Positions 16,399 through 28,571 are shown, counted from the first letter of the stretch. The stretch: 56,156 nt of DNA from Pseudomonas sp. 10-1B (GCF_000935045.1 NZ_JYKS01000057.1:1-56156); one strand, 5' to 3'. Translations and numbers: made by a program. The notes: a model not told the origin generated them from the letters alone.

Positions 16399-18790
16399 TT
16401 ACTGGGTTACGGTTTCCAGTTCCGCTTCGGCAGGTTGCGCGACAGCCACCGCCTTGCGCATCTGCTCACAGCCCCACAACACACGCTCCGGTGTCGCCGG
16501 TGCATCCACCTGCGGCTGCACGCGATAATCGGCGAGGCTGGCCACGGCATCCTTGACCGCACACCAGGCGGCGATGCCGAGCATGAACGGCGGCTCGCCC
16601 ACGGCCTTGGAGTGGAACACGGTGTCCTCAGGGTTCTTGCGGTTTTCCACCAGCTTCACCCGCAGGTCCAGCGGCATGTCGGCCACCGCCGGGATCTTGT
16701 AGCTGGCCGGGCCGTTGGTCATCAGCTTGCCCTTGGCGTTCCACACCAGTTCTTCGCTGGTCAGCCAGCCCACGCCCTGGATGAAGCCGCCTTCCACCTG
16801 GCCGATGTCGATGGCCGGGTTCAGCGAGTCGCCCACGTCGTGCAGGATGTCGGCGCGCAGCATCTTGTATTCGCCGGTCAGGGTGTCGACGATCACCTCC
16901 ACGCAGGCAGCGCCGAAGGCGAAGTAGTAGAACGGCCGGCCGCGCGCCTGGTTGCGGTCGTAGTAGATCTTCGGCGTGCGGTAGAAACCGGTGCTGGACA
17001 GCGACACCTGGGCGAAGTAGGCCTGCTGCACCAGTTGCTCGAAGCTGACGATCTGGTCGCGCACGCGTACATGGCCGTTGCGGAACTCGACGTCTTCCTC
17101 GGTTACCTGGTAGTGCCGCGCGGCGAACTCGGTCAGGCGCTTCTTGAGGATTTCGGCCGCATTCTGCGCCGCCTTGCCGTTCAGGTCGGCGCCACTGGAG
17201 GCCGCGGTCGGCGAGGTGTTGGGCACCTTGTCGGTGTTGGTAGCGGTGATCTGGATGCGGCTGAAATCAACCTGGAAGATCTGCGCCACCACCTGTGCCA
17301 CCTTGGTATTCAGGCCTTGGCCCATCTCGGTGCCGCCATGGTTCAAGTGGATGCTGCCGTCGGTATAGATGTGGATCAGCGCGCCGGCCTGGTTGAGGAA
17401 GGTGGCGGTGAACGAGATGCCGAATTTGACCGGCGTCAGCGCCAGGCCCTTCTTCAGGACCGGGCTGTTGGCGTTGAAGCGGCGGATCGATTCGCGGCGC
17501 TCGGCATAGTCGCTGCTGGCTTCCAGCTCGGCGGTCATTTCCTCGAGCATGTTGTGCTCGACGGTCTGGTAGTAGTGGGTGACGTTGCGCTCGGTCTTGC
17601 CGTAGTAGTTGACCTTGCGCACCGCCAACGGGTCGCGACCCAGATGGCGGGCGATATGGTCCATCACCTGCTCGATGGCGACCATGCCCTGTGGGCCGCC
17701 AAAGCCACGGTAGGCGGTGTTGGAGGCGGTGTTGGTCTTGCAACGGTGGCCGTGCACGGTGGCATCGCCCAGGTAGTAGGCGTTGTCGGAGTGGAACATG
17801 GCGCGGTCGACGATCGAGCCGGACAGGTCGGGCGAGTAACCGCAGTTGCCGGCCAGGTCGAAGTTGATGCCGTGCAGGCGGCCGTCGTCGTCGAAGCCCA
17901 CGTCGTACTCGACGTAGAATGGGTGGCGCTTGCCGGTCATGGTCATGTCTTCGACCCGCGGCAGGCGCATCTTGGTCGGCTGGCCGGTCAGGCGCGCGAC
18001 CACCGCGCACAGGCATGCCGGGCTGGCGGCCTGGGTTTCCTTGCCGCCGAAGCCGCCACCCATGCGGCGCATGTCCAGCACCACCTTGTTCATCGGCACG
18101 TCGAGTACTTCAGCCACCAGCTTCTGCACTTCGGTGGGGTTTTGCGTGGAGCAGTAGACGATCATGCCGCCGTCTTCGGTGGGCATCACCGAAGAAACCT
18201 GCGTTTCCAGGTAGAAGTGCTCCTGGCCGCCGATGTGCAGGGTGCCTTGAATGCGGTGCGGGGCGCTGGCCAGGGCGGCAACGGAATCGCCACGCTGGTG
18301 GGTGTGGCTGTCGAGCACGAAGTGCTTCTTGCGAAACGCCTCGACCAAGTCCAGTACCGGTTCCAGGTCTTCGTATTCGACGATGGCGGCCATGGCCGCG
18401 CGGCGCGCGGTGTCGAGGTCGCGGGCAGCCACTGCGAGCACCGGCTGGCCGAAGAACTCGACCTTGTCGATGGCCAGCAGCGGGTCGCCGGCCACCACCG
18501 GGCCGATGTCCTTCAGGCCGGGGATGTCTTCGTGGGTGATGGCGATACGCACCCCCTCGAAGGCATAGCACGGCGTGGTGTCGATGCGCAGGATGCGCGC
18601 ATGGGCACGGTCGGCGGTGCGTGCATAGACGTGCAACTGGTTGGGGAATTCCAGGCGATCGTCGATGTACACCGCCTCGCCGGATACATGCTTGTCGGCG
18701 CTGTCGTGCTTGACGCTGCGGCCGACGCCGGTGGTCAGGTCCTGGCTGAACAGTTCGGCCATCTCGGCCTGGCTCTTGGCTACGTGATGG

Positions 18791-18798
<8 letters not shown>
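16399..18798 (-). CDS. xdhB: xanthine dehydrogenase molybdopterin subunit XdhB
   Basis: About 799 aa; oxidises hypoxanthine and xanthine to urate with XdhA. Moco-binding segments are present: GGGFGGKETQAA, TAYRGFGGPQG, LNHGGTEMGQGLNTKVAQ and the glutamate-bearing KAVGEPPFMLG that holds the catalytic Glu. The N-terminal GVGRSVKHDSADKHVSGEAV is the usual start of the large subunit. Its ATG overlaps the xdhA stop by 8 nt (ATGTCTAA), so the two are translationally coupled. Length is normal for the bacterial large subunit. Confidence 0.96.
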
Positions 18799-20245
<1,447 letters not shown>

Positions 20246-20320
20246 GGGGATAGCCTCGCAATGGTTTTATTGTTGTTGGGCGGACTCTAAGCAAGACCTG
20301 TCCAGCTGGTCAATATTTTT

Positions 20321-20336
20321 CTGACTCAAAGGTCAA
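20321..20336. promoter_or_regulatory. RutR-like dyad upstream of xdhA
   Basis: CTGACTCAAAGGTCAA has the same 16-bp geometry as the dyads at 2860 and 12194. An extra half-site TGGTCAA lies at 20307. It sits in the 268-nt xdhA/gntR intergenic region. Confidence 0.45.
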
Positions 20337-20513
20337 GAAATTGCTCGTATGCATTCCCGGCCCAACACTTTGCCCATATCCCAAGCATAGATCGCGCCGG
20401 GCGTGTGGCGGCCTGGCAGGTCAAATAAACCGCCTGGCCCCTCTGCGCGATAACCGGCCAAGTACGCTACAATCCGCCCCTTGTGCCCAGTTCAATGATT
20501 TTGAAGGAAAACC

Positions 20514-21173
20514 ATGACGTTCAAGGCCCCGGACAGCCTTTCCGAGCAGATTGCCGATTACCTGGCCGAACGCATCATCCGTGGCGAGCTGGCGCCAGGC
20601 GAGCGTATCCAGGAGCAGAAGGTCACCCAGGCACTCAACGTCAGCCGCGGCTCGGTACGCGAAGCGCTGCTGATCCTCGAACGCCGTCACCTGGTGGCGA
20701 TCCTGCCGCGCCGGGGTGCCCACGTGACCGAGCTCGACGAGCACAGCGTGCGCAGCCTGTGTTCCCTGATGGGCGAGTTGTACATTCTGCTGGGCAACGC
20801 GGTTGCGCAAAAATGGCGCACCGATGCCGACCTGCGCCCGTTCCTGGAGATCCAGCAGCGCCTGCAGCACGCCCATGACCAGCTGGATATCAAGGCCTTC
20901 GTTGCCGACAGCTTCGCGGTCATGCGTGCCGCCTACCCGTTCGCCGACAACCCGTACCTGCAGGAAACCGTGGAAAACCTGCAGCCGGCCATGAGCCGCG
21001 CCTATTACCTGGCCCTGGACCAGCGCCAGGCCAGCACGGACGATTACCTCGAACTGTTCGCCCGCTTGCTCGACGCCGTGGTCGCCCGCGACCTGCCGCG
21101 CATTCGCGAGGTGCTTACCGCTTATTGCCAGCGCAGTTGCGAACTGGTGCTGGCGGCGCTGGCCCGAGGCTGA
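20514..21173 (+). CDS. GntR-family (FCD) regulator preceding smc
   Basis: About 219 aa. The winged helix-turn-helix lies in residues 8-70 (LSEQIADYLAERIIRGELAP, QEQKVTQALNVSRGSVREAL), followed by a helical FCD-type domain that lacks obvious metal-binding His residues. AAGGAAA precedes ATG 20514. It is divergent from xdhA, and its stop is only 3 nt before the smc start, so the two are almost surely on one transcript. Its ligand and targets are unknown; either xdh or its own smc operon is possible. Confidence 0.88.
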   Translation: MTFKAPDSLSEQIADYLAERIIRGELAPGERIQEQKVTQALNVSRGSVREALLILERRHLVAILPRRGAHVTELDEHSVRSLCSLMGELYILLGNAVAQKWRTDADLRPFLEIQQRLQHAHDQLDIKAFVADSFAVMRAAYPFADNPYLQETVENLQPAMSRAYYLALDQRQASTDDYLELFARLLDAVVARDLPRIREVLTAYCQRSCELVLAALARG

Positions 21174-21176
21174 CCG

Positions 21177-24100
21177 ATGCGCTTGAAGTGCATTCGCCTG
21201 GCCGGGTTCAAGTCGTTCGTCGACCCGACCACGGTCAACTTCCCCAGCAACATGGCGGCCGTGGTCGGCCCCAACGGCTGTGGCAAGTCCAACATCATCG
21301 ACGCCGTGCGCTGGGTGATGGGCGAGAGTTCGGCGAAGAACCTGCGCGGCGAGTCGATGACCGACGTCATCTTCAACGGCTCCAGCGGCCGCAAGCCAGT
21401 CAGCCAGGCCAGCATCGAGCTGGTGTTCGACAACAGCGAAACCACCCTGGTCGGCGAATATGCCGCCTACGCCGAGATCTCGATCCGACGCAAAGTCACC
21501 CGCGACGGGCAGAACAGCTATTACCTCAACGGCACCAAGTGCCGCCGGCGTGACATCACCGACATTTTCCTCGGTACCGGTCTGGGGCCGCGCAGCTACT
21601 CGATCATCGAGCAGGGCATGATTTCCAAGCTGATCGAGGCCAAGCCCGAGGAACTGCGCAACTTCATCGAGGAAGCCGCCGGCATTTCCAAGTACAAGGA
21701 ACGCCGCCGCGAAACCGAGAGCCGCATCCGCCGCACCCAGGAAAACCTGGCGCGCCTGACCGACCTGCGCGAAGAGCTGGAGCGCCAGCTGGAACGCCTG
21801 CAGCGCCAGGCCCAGGCGGCCGAGAAGTATCGCGAATACAAGGCCCAGGAACGCCAGCTGAAGGCGCGCCTGTCGGCGTTGCGCTGGCGCGACCTGGATG
21901 AGCGGGTGCGCCAGCGCGAGTCGGTGATCGGTGACCAGGACGTTTCCCATGAGGCGCTGGTGGCCGAGCAGCGCAATGCCGACGCCAGCATCGAGCGCCT
22001 GCGCGACGGCCATCACGAATTGTCCGAGCGTTTCAACCAGGTGCAGGGGCGCTTCTACTCGGTGGCCGGTGACATTGCCCGGGTCGAGCAGAGCATCCAG
22101 CACGGCCAGCAGCGCCTGCGCCAGTTGCAGGACGACTTCAAGGAAGCCGAGCGCACGCGCCTGGAAACCGAATCGCACCTCGGCCATGACCGCACCTTGC
22201 TGGCCACCCTGGGCGAAGAGCTGGCCATGCTTGAACCCGAGCAGGAAATGACCTTGGCCGCCGCTGAAGAGGCCGCCGCTGCCCTTGAAGAGGCCGAATT
22301 GGGCATGCATGGCTGGCAGGAACAGTGGGACAACTTCAATAGCCGCTCCGCCGAGCCGCGCCGCCAGGCCGAAGTGCAGCAGGCGCGCCTGCAGCAGTTG
22401 GAGGCCAGTCTTGAGCGGTTGGCCGAACGCCAGCGCAAGCTGGGCGAGGAGCGCGAGCAACTGGGTAGCGCCCCGCAGGACGCCGCCATGCTCGAGTTGG
22501 CCGAGCAGTTGGCCAGCAGCGAAATGGTGCTGGAAGAGCTGCAGCTCTGCGAAGAGCAGGTGGTCGAGCGCCTGGAGGGCCTGCGCGAGCAACTGCAACA
22601 GGCCAGCCAGGCTCAGCAGCAGGCGCAGGGCGACCTGCAGCGCCTGGGCGGTCGCCTGGCATCGCTCGAAGCCTTGCAACAGGCGGCCCTGGAGCCGGGC
22701 GCAGGCGCTGCGGGCTGGCTGCACGGCCAAGGCCTGGAGCAACAGCCGCGCCTGGCAGAAGGGTTGCGGGTGGAGCCGGGCTGGGAGCTGGCCGTGGAAA
22801 CGGTGCTCGGTGCCGATCTGCAGGCCGTGCTGGTCGACGATTTCAGCCGCCTTGATTTTGCCGGCCTGGAGCAGGGCGAGTTGCGCTTGCTGCTGGCCAG
22901 TGGCACCGGTTCGACATTGCCCGGCAGCCTGCTGGAAAAGGTCCAAGGCGGTATCGACCTGGCGCCCTGGCTAGGCCTGGTCAAACCCGTGGAAGACCTG
23001 GCCCAGGCGCTGGCGCAACGCGCGTCGCTTGGCGAAGGCCAAAGCCTGGTCAGCCGTGATGGCTACTGGGTAGGCCGGCATTTCCTGCGGGTGCGTCGTG
23101 GTGGTGAAGCCGAAGGCGGCGTGCTGGCGCGCGGCCAGGAGATCGAGCGCCTGGGCCAGGAACAACTGGAACAGGAAGCGGCGCTGGAGCAGCTGGAGCA
23201 GCAACTGCAGGCCCTGCGCGAGCAACAGTTGGACCTGGAAGAGCAGCGCGAACAGCTGCGCCGCCGCACCCAGGAAGAAAACCGCCTGCATGGCGAGCTG
23301 AACGCCAACCTGTCAGCCAGCCGCGCGCGCGCCGAGCAGGTCGAGCTGCGCCGTCTGCGCCTGCAGGAAGAACTGACCGAACTGGACGAGCAGCGCGCCC
23401 TGGAGCACGAGCAACTGGGCGAAGCACGCCTGCTGCTGCAGGATGCCCTGGAGCTTATGGCCCAGGACACCGAGCAGCGTGAGCAGTTGATGGCCCGCCG
23501 CGACACCCTGCGCGAAAGCCTCGATCGCGTTCGCCAGGAAGCCCGCCAGCACAAGGACCACGCTCACCAGCTGGCCGTGCGCTTGGGCTCGCTGCGTGCC
23601 CAGCACGATTCCACCCGTCAGGCCCTGGAGCGCCTGGAGCAGCAGGCCGCGCGCCTGACCGAACGCCAGGAACAACTGTGCCTGAACCTGGAGGAGGGCG
23701 AGGCGCCTCTCGAAGAGCTGCGCCTGAAGCTCGAAGAGCTGCTGGAGCGGCGCATGAGCGTGGACGAAGAAATGCGCCAGGCCCGCCTGCACATGGACGA
23801 GGCCGACCGCGAACTGCGCGATGCCGAAAAGCGCCGCACCCAGGCCGAGCAGCAAGCCCAGCTGCTGCGTGGCCAGCTGGAGCAACTGCGCCTGGAGTGC
23901 CAAGGCCTGGATGTGCGGCGCAAGACCCTGCAGGAACAATTGCTGGCCGATGGCTACGACCTGCAAGGTGTGCTCGCCACCCTCGAGGCCGAGGTCACCG
24001 AGCAGGGCACCGAACAGGAGCTGGAGCAGCTCGAGGCGCGTATCCAGCGCCTGGGGGCAATCAACCTGGCCGCCATCGAAGAGTACCAGCAGCAGTCCGA

Positions 24101-24665
24101 ACGCAAGCGCTACCTGGACGCCCAGGACGCCGACCTGGTCGAAGCCCTCGATACCCTGGAAAACGTCATCCGCAAGATCGACAAGGAAACCCGCAACCGC
24201 TTCAAGGATACCTTTGATCAGATAAATGCCGGATTACAGGCACTTTTCCCAAAAGTTTTCGGTGGCGGCAGCGCTTATCTGGAACTGACGGGCGAAGATC
24301 TACTCGATACAGGGGTGACGATCATGGCGCGGCCACCGGGCAAGAAGAACAGCACCATCCATCTGCTGTCTGGCGGCGAAAAGGCCCTGACCGCATTGGC
24401 GCTGGTGTTTGCCATCTTCAAGTTGAACCCCGCACCGTTCTGCATGCTCGACGAAGTCGATGCGCCGCTGGACGATGCCAACGTCGGGCGCTACGCCCGC
24501 CTGGTCAAGGAAATGAGTGAAAGTGTGCAGTTCATCTACATCACCCATAACAAGATTGCCATGGAGATGGCGGACCAATTGATGGGGGTGACCATGCATG
24601 AACCCGGTTGTTCACGTCTTGTTGCAGTTGATGTGGAGGCGGCCATGGCCATGGTCGACGCCTGA
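21177..24665 (+). CDS. smc: chromosome segregation ATPase SMC
   Basis: About 1162 aa, standard length. The N-terminal head has Walker A (VVGPNGCGKSNIIDAVRWVM). A long Glu/Gln/Arg/Leu-rich coiled coil follows to about 480, a hinge region around 500-650, and the returning coil. The C-terminal head carries the signature IHLLSGGEKALTALALVFAI and Walker B (FCMLDEVDAPLDDANV). It is the core ATPase of the condensin that compacts and segregates the chromosome. Its partners ScpA and ScpB are not in this window. The start is 3 nt after the GntR stop; zipA follows downstream. Confidence 0.97.
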   Translation: MRLKCIRLAGFKSFVDPTTVNFPSNMAAVVGPNGCGKSNIIDAVRWVMGESSAKNLRGESMTDVIFNGSSGRKPVSQASIELVFDNSETTLVGEYAAYAEISIRRKVTRDGQNSYYLNGTKCRRRDITDIFLGTGLGPRSYSIIEQGMISKLIEAKPEELRNFIEEAAGISKYKERRRETESRIRRTQENLARLTDLREELERQLERLQRQAQAAEKYREYKAQERQLKARLSALRWRDLDERVRQRESVIGDQDVSHEALVAEQRNADASIERLRDGHHELSERFNQVQGRFYSVAGDIARVEQSIQHGQQRLRQLQDDFKEAERTRLETESHLGHDRTLLATLGEELAMLEPEQEMTLAAAEEAAAALEEAELGMHGWQEQWDNFNSRSAEPRRQAEVQQARLQQLEASLERLAERQRKLGEEREQLGSAPQDAAMLELAEQLASSEMVLEELQLCEEQVVERLEGLREQLQQASQAQQQAQGDLQRLGGRLASLEALQQAALEPGAGAAGWLHGQGLEQQPRLAEGLRVEPGWELAVETVLGADLQAVLVDDFSRLDFAGLEQGELRLLLASGTGSTLPGSLLEKVQGGIDLAPWLGLVKPVEDLAQALAQRASLGEGQSLVSRDGYWVGRHFLRVRRGGEAEGGVLARGQEIERLGQEQLEQEAALEQLEQQLQALREQQLDLEEQREQLRRRTQEENRLHGELNANLSASRARAEQVELRRLRLQEELTELDEQRALEHEQLGEARLLLQDALELMAQDTEQREQLMARRDTLRESLDRVRQEARQHKDHAHQLAVRLGSLRAQHDSTRQALERLEQQAARLTERQEQLCLNLEEGEAPLEELRLKLEELLERRMSVDEEMRQARLHMDEADRELRDAEKRRTQAEQQAQLLRGQLEQLRLECQGLDVRRKTLQEQLLADGYDLQGVLATLEAEVTEQGTEQELEQLEARIQRLGAINLAAIEEYQQQSERKRYLDAQDADLVEALDTLENVIRKIDKETRNRFKDTFDQINAGLQALFPKVFGGGSAYLELTGEDLLDTGVTIMARPPGKKNSTIHLLSGGEKALTALALVFAIFKLNPAPFCMLDEVDAPLDDANVGRYARLVKEMSESVQFIYITHNKIAMEMADQLMGVTMHEPGCSRLVAVDVEAAMAMVDA

Positions 24666-24676
24666 TGTGCGACGAT

Positions 24677-24705
24677 GGGGGCACATTCTGTAGCGAAATG
24701 CCCCC
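24677..24705 (+). terminator. hairpin after smc
   Basis: GGGGGCA/TGCCCCC stem with a 15-nt loop 12 nt after the smc stop, flanked by direct copies of ATGTGCGAC. There is no T-run, so it could be an attenuating or mRNA-protecting hairpin rather than a true terminator. Confidence 0.4.
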
Positions 24706-24870
24706 GTCATGTGCGACAGACGGTGTAAAGTTGTCTTTGGTCGTGCTAGCTTAATGTCACTCGTTTTTTGCGTGGGTAAAACGCCTGTCAGAACATAGAG
24801 TTGGCGCCACGTGTTAAAGGGCTTTGAACCCTTTGTTTTCAAGCATATTTTTATAGAGGCACGGGATTAC

Positions 24871-25764
24871 ATGGAAATCGGTCTGCGCGAGTGGCTGATC
24901 GTCATCGGCATCATTGTCATTGCCGGGATTCTTTTCGACGGCTGGCGCCGCATGCGCGGCGGCAAAGGCAAGTTGAAATTCCGTCTGGATCGCAGTTATT
25001 CCAACCTGCCGGACGAAGAGGGCGGCGGTGCCGAAGTGCTTGGTCCGTCCCGGGTGCTGGATACCCACAAGGAACCTGAGCTGGATGAAAGCGACCTGCC
25101 GTCGCTCAGCGCCTCTGCGCGTGATCGTGAACGTGAGCCGAAGCCGGCCAAGGCCAGCAAGCGTGGCAAGCGCGCCACTGCGGCTGCCGATATGCAACAG
25201 GGCGACCTGAACCTGAGCGCCGAGCCGCGCGAGCCTGACCTGTTTGCCGACAGCGACGACGACTTTGCCGCCGACACCCCCCGCAACAGCGGTACGGCGT
25301 CTGCCAGCAGCAGCGTGAAGGAGCTGCCGCCGGCCGAGGAAGTGTTGGTCATCAGCGTGATCTCCCGTGACGAGGGCGGCTTCAAGGGGCCGGCGCTGCT
25401 GCAGAACATCCTCGAAAGCGGCCTGCGCTTCGGCGAAATGGACATTTTCCACCGTCACGAAAGCATGGCCGGTCACGGCGAAGTGCTGTTCTCCATGGCC
25501 AACGCGGTCAAGCCTGGTGTGTTCGACCTGGACGACATCGACCACTTCAGCACCCGCGCAGTGAGCTTCTTCCTCGGCCTGCCGGGCCCGCGTCATCCGA
25601 AGCAGGCTTTCGACGTGATGGTAGCTGCGGCGCGCAAGCTGGCCCACGAGCTCAACGGCGAGCTCAAGGACGACCAGCGCAGCGTGCTGACCGCCCAAAC
25701 CATCGAGCACTACCGCCAGCGTATCGTCGAGTTCGAGCGCCGTGCGCTGACCCAGAAGCGCTGA
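24871..25764 (+). CDS. zipA: cell division protein ZipA
   Basis: About 297 aa. It starts MEIGLREWLIVIGIIVIAGI, a single N-terminal membrane anchor, then a basic patch (GWRRMRGGKGKLKFRLDRSY), a variable acidic/Pro/Ala linker, and the ZipA C-terminal FtsZ-binding domain from about 165 (EEVLVISVISRDEGGFKGPA, MDIFHRHESMAGHGEVLFSM). It tethers FtsZ to the membrane. ATG 24871 is chosen because the earlier in-frame ATG would put 20 residues before the anchor. The smc-zipA-ligA order is usual in Pseudomonas. Confidence 0.95.
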   Translation: MEIGLREWLIVIGIIVIAGILFDGWRRMRGGKGKLKFRLDRSYSNLPDEEGGGAEVLGPSRVLDTHKEPELDESDLPSLSASARDREREPKPAKASKRGKRATAAADMQQGDLNLSAEPREPDLFADSDDDFAADTPRNSGTASASSSVKELPPAEEVLVISVISRDEGGFKGPALLQNILESGLRFGEMDIFHRHESMAGHGEVLFSMANAVKPGVFDLDDIDHFSTRAVSFFLGLPGPRHPKQAFDVMVAAARKLAHELNGELKDDQRSVLTAQTIEHYRQRIVEFERRALTQKR

Positions 25765-25823
25765 CAGATCCAGACGAAAGAGCAGCCTGAGGGCGTGCTG
25801 GTCGGTTCGGGTGTTGTTATCGC

Positions 25824-25916
25824 CTGTCCCGGCCCCATCGCCGGCAAGCCAGCTCCCACAGGGGTACCACTGTCCTCCTGTGGGAGCTGGCTTGCCGGCG
25901 ATAGGGCCGGGACAGG
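25824..25916. repeat. inverted REP pair
   Basis: CCATCGCCGGCAAGCCAGCT and its inverse, with outer CCTGTCCCGGCCC/GGGCCGGGACAGG arms, between zipA and ligA. Confidence 0.85.
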
Positions 25917-25984
25917 TAGCAACAAACCCAGGCCCCGCACATCACCCCCAGGCTGCTCTTTTGCTTTGCAAGAGAAGAAACCCC

Positions 25985-28315
25985 ATGACCGCCGAAACCC
26001 GTATCCACGAACTGCGTGCCGAACTCGACCAGCACAACTACCGCTACTACGTGCTCGACGAGCCCAGCGTGCCCGATGCCGAATACGACCGCCTGTTCAA
26101 CGAGCTCAAGGCGCTTGAAGCCGAACACCCGCACCTGGTAACCCCCGATTCGCCCACCCAGCGCGTCGGCGGCGAGGCCTTGGCAGCGTTCAGCCAGGTG
26201 CGCCACGAAGTGCCCATGCTCAGCCTGGGCAACGCCTTCGAGGAAGCCGACCTGCGCGAGTTCGGCCGTCGCGTGGTCGATGGCCTCGACCAGCCTGGTG
26301 CCGTCGACTACAGCTGCGAGCCCAAGCTCGACGGCCTGGCCGTGAGCCTGCTGTACCGCGACGGCCAACTGGTGCAGGGCGCCACCCGTGGCGACGGCAC
26401 CACCGGCGAAGACATCAGCGCCAACGTGCGTACCGTGCGCAATATTCCGCTCAGGCTGCAGGGCGAGGGCTGGCCGGCAGTACTGGAAGTGCGTGGCGAG
26501 GTGTACATGAGCAAGGCCGGTTTCGACCGGCTCAATACCGCCCAGGCTGAAGCGGGTGGCAAGACCTTCGCCAACCCGCGCAACGCTGCCGCTGGCAGCC
26601 TGCGCCAACTGGATTCGAAAATTACCGCCAGCCGCCCGCTGGAGTTCTGCTGCTATGGCGTCGGCCAGGTGTCCGAGAGCATCGGCGACAGCCACATCGG
26701 CATCCTCGAGCAGCTCAAGACCTGGGGGCTGCCCATCAGCCGCGAGCTCAAGCATGCCGCGGGCATTGAAGAGTGCCTGGCCTACTACCGCGACATCGGT
26801 GAGCGGCGCAATAGCCTGCCGTACGAAATCGACGGTGTCGTATTCAAGGTCAACAGCCTGGCCTCCCAGCGCGAGCTGGGCTTCCGCGCCCGAGAGCCAC
26901 GCTGGGCGATTGCCCACAAGTTCCCGGCCATGGAAGAGCTGACCGAGGTGCTGGATGTCGAGTTCCAGGTCGGCCGCACCGGCGCGGTAACGCCCGTGGC
27001 GCGCCTGAGGCCGGTGAAGGTAGCCGGTGTGACCGTGTCCAACGCCACCCTGCACAACATGGACGAAATCGCCCGCCTGGGCCTGCGCATTGGCGACACG
27101 GTGATCATCCGCCGCGCCGGTGACGTGATCCCGCAGGTGATGCAGGTGGTGGTCGAGCGCCGTCCGGAAGATGCCCGTCCGGTGCAAGTGCCAAGCGAAT
27201 GTCCGGTGTGTGGTTCGCAGGTCGAGCGCACCCAGTTGGTCAAGCGCAGCAAAGGCAAGGAAACCACCAGCGAAGGCGCAGTGTACCGCTGCGTTGGCCG
27301 CCTGGCCTGTGGTGCCCAGCTCAAGCAGGCGATCATTCACTACGTGTCGCGGCGTGCCATGGATATCGATGGCCTGGGCGAGAAGAGCGTCGAGCAACTG
27401 GTGGATGAAGGCCTGATCGGCTCGCCAGCCGACCTGTACAAGCTGCAGTTCGAGCAGATCGTCGGCCTGGAAGGCTTCGCCGAGGTTTCTACCCAGAAGC
27501 TGCTGGATGCCATTGAAGCCAGCAAGCGCCCGAGCCTGGCGCGTTTCATCTACGCGCTGGGCATCCCGGACGTAGGCGAAGAGACTGCCAAGGTGCTGGC
27601 CCGCTCGCTGGGCAGCCTGGCGCGTGTACAGCAGGCGTTGCCGCAAGTACTCACCTACCTACCGGACATCGGCCTGGAAGTTGCCTACGAGATCCATAAC
27701 TTCTTCGAAGACGAGCACAACCGTAGCGTCATCAAGCAACTACTCGATAGCGGCATGCAACTGCAGGATGAAGGCGAGCTGGCTGCCGAATTCGCTGCCA
27801 GCACCACCCTGGCCGGCATGATCGCCAAGCTCGATATCGCCTCGGTCGGCCCGACCGGTGCCGAGAAGCTGGTGGCCAAGCTCGACAGCCTGGACAAGAT
27901 CATTGCCGCTGACGGCATCGACTTGCGCCAGGCCCTGGCGGCCAAGCAAGCCGAAGCGGTGCGTGAGTTCTTCAAGGATGAAGCGAACCAGCGACTGGCA
28001 CGGGATATCGAGGCGCAGCTGCAGGCGTTCGGCATGCACTGGAGCAGCGAGAAAAAGGTCGCCGAAGGCTTGCCGCTGGCTGGGCAGACCTGGGTACTGA
28101 CCGGCACCCTGGAGCGCATGAGCCGCGACATTGCCAAGGAGAAGCTGGAAAGCCTGGGGGCCAAGGTGGCCGGCTCGGTTTCTGGCAAGACCCACTGCGT
28201 AGTGGCAGGGCCGGGGGCGGGTTCGAAGCTGGCCAAGGCCAGCGAGCTGGGGGTGAAGGTGCTTGATGAAGACGCCTTCGTCGCCTTCCTGGCCGGCCAG
28301 GGCATCACTATTTAA
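25985..28315 (+). CDS. ligA: NAD+-dependent DNA ligase LigA
   Basis: About 776 aa. The Ia domain begins RIHELRAELDQHNYRYYVLD. The adenylated Lys114 is in CEPKLDGLAVSLLYRDGQ. An OB fold follows, then a four-Cys zinc finger (CPVCG ... YRCVGRLAC), HhH repeats (IDGLGEKSVEQLVDEGLI), and a C-terminal BRCT domain (WVLTGTLERMSRDIAKEKLE). It seals nicks in replication and repair. ATG 25985 is preferred; the in-frame extension reads through the REP pair and is not part of the protein. Confidence 0.97.
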   Translation: MTAETRIHELRAELDQHNYRYYVLDEPSVPDAEYDRLFNELKALEAEHPHLVTPDSPTQRVGGEALAAFSQVRHEVPMLSLGNAFEEADLREFGRRVVDGLDQPGAVDYSCEPKLDGLAVSLLYRDGQLVQGATRGDGTTGEDISANVRTVRNIPLRLQGEGWPAVLEVRGEVYMSKAGFDRLNTAQAEAGGKTFANPRNAAAGSLRQLDSKITASRPLEFCCYGVGQVSESIGDSHIGILEQLKTWGLPISRELKHAAGIEECLAYYRDIGERRNSLPYEIDGVVFKVNSLASQRELGFRAREPRWAIAHKFPAMEELTEVLDVEFQVGRTGAVTPVARLRPVKVAGVTVSNATLHNMDEIARLGLRIGDTVIIRRAGDVIPQVMQVVVERRPEDARPVQVPSECPVCGSQVERTQLVKRSKGKETTSEGAVYRCVGRLACGAQLKQAIIHYVSRRAMDIDGLGEKSVEQLVDEGLIGSPADLYKLQFEQIVGLEGFAEVSTQKLLDAIEASKRPSLARFIYALGIPDVGEETAKVLARSLGSLARVQQALPQVLTYLPDIGLEVAYEIHNFFEDEHNRSVIKQLLDSGMQLQDEGELAAEFAASTTLAGMIAKLDIASVGPTGAEKLVAKLDSLDKIIAADGIDLRQALAAKQAEAVREFFKDEANQRLARDIEAQLQAFGMHWSSEKKVAEGLPLAGQTWVLTGTLERMSRDIAKEKLESLGAKVAGSVSGKTHCVVAGPGAGSKLAKASELGVKVLDEDAFVAFLAGQGITI

Positions 28316-28332
28316 GTCCCTGCGCGCGTCCC

Positions 28333-28452
28333 TTGTGGGAGCGGCCTTGTGTCGCGATCGGGCTGCAAAGCAGCCCCGATAATTTATGCGACGGAGCTGG
28401 AAACCTGGGACCGCTCTGCGGTCCTTTCGCGACACAAGGCCGCTCTCACAGG
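28333..28452. repeat. inverted REP pair
   Basis: First of two REP pairs filling the 393-nt gap between ligA and ffs. One arm has diverged (CTCTCACA instead of CTCCCACA). Confidence 0.8.
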
Positions 28453-28482
28453 GATCGCACATACGACAAGGCCGGTGCAGTA

Positions 28483-28571
28483 CCTGTGGGAGCGGGCATG
28501 CCCGCGAACACCGGCAAAGCCGGTGCCATCCATCGCGTTGCCTGCTTCGCGGGCACGCCCGCTCCCACAGG
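28483..28571. repeat. inverted REP pair
   Basis: Second REP pair in the ligA-ffs gap, of the GCGGGCATGCCCGCGAACAC type. Confidence 0.85.

Noticed and set aside
20421..22946. 841-codon open frame antisense to the GntR gene and smc
   Set aside because: Low-complexity Leu/Ala/Gln-rich translation mirrors the coiled-coil codons of smc on the other strand.
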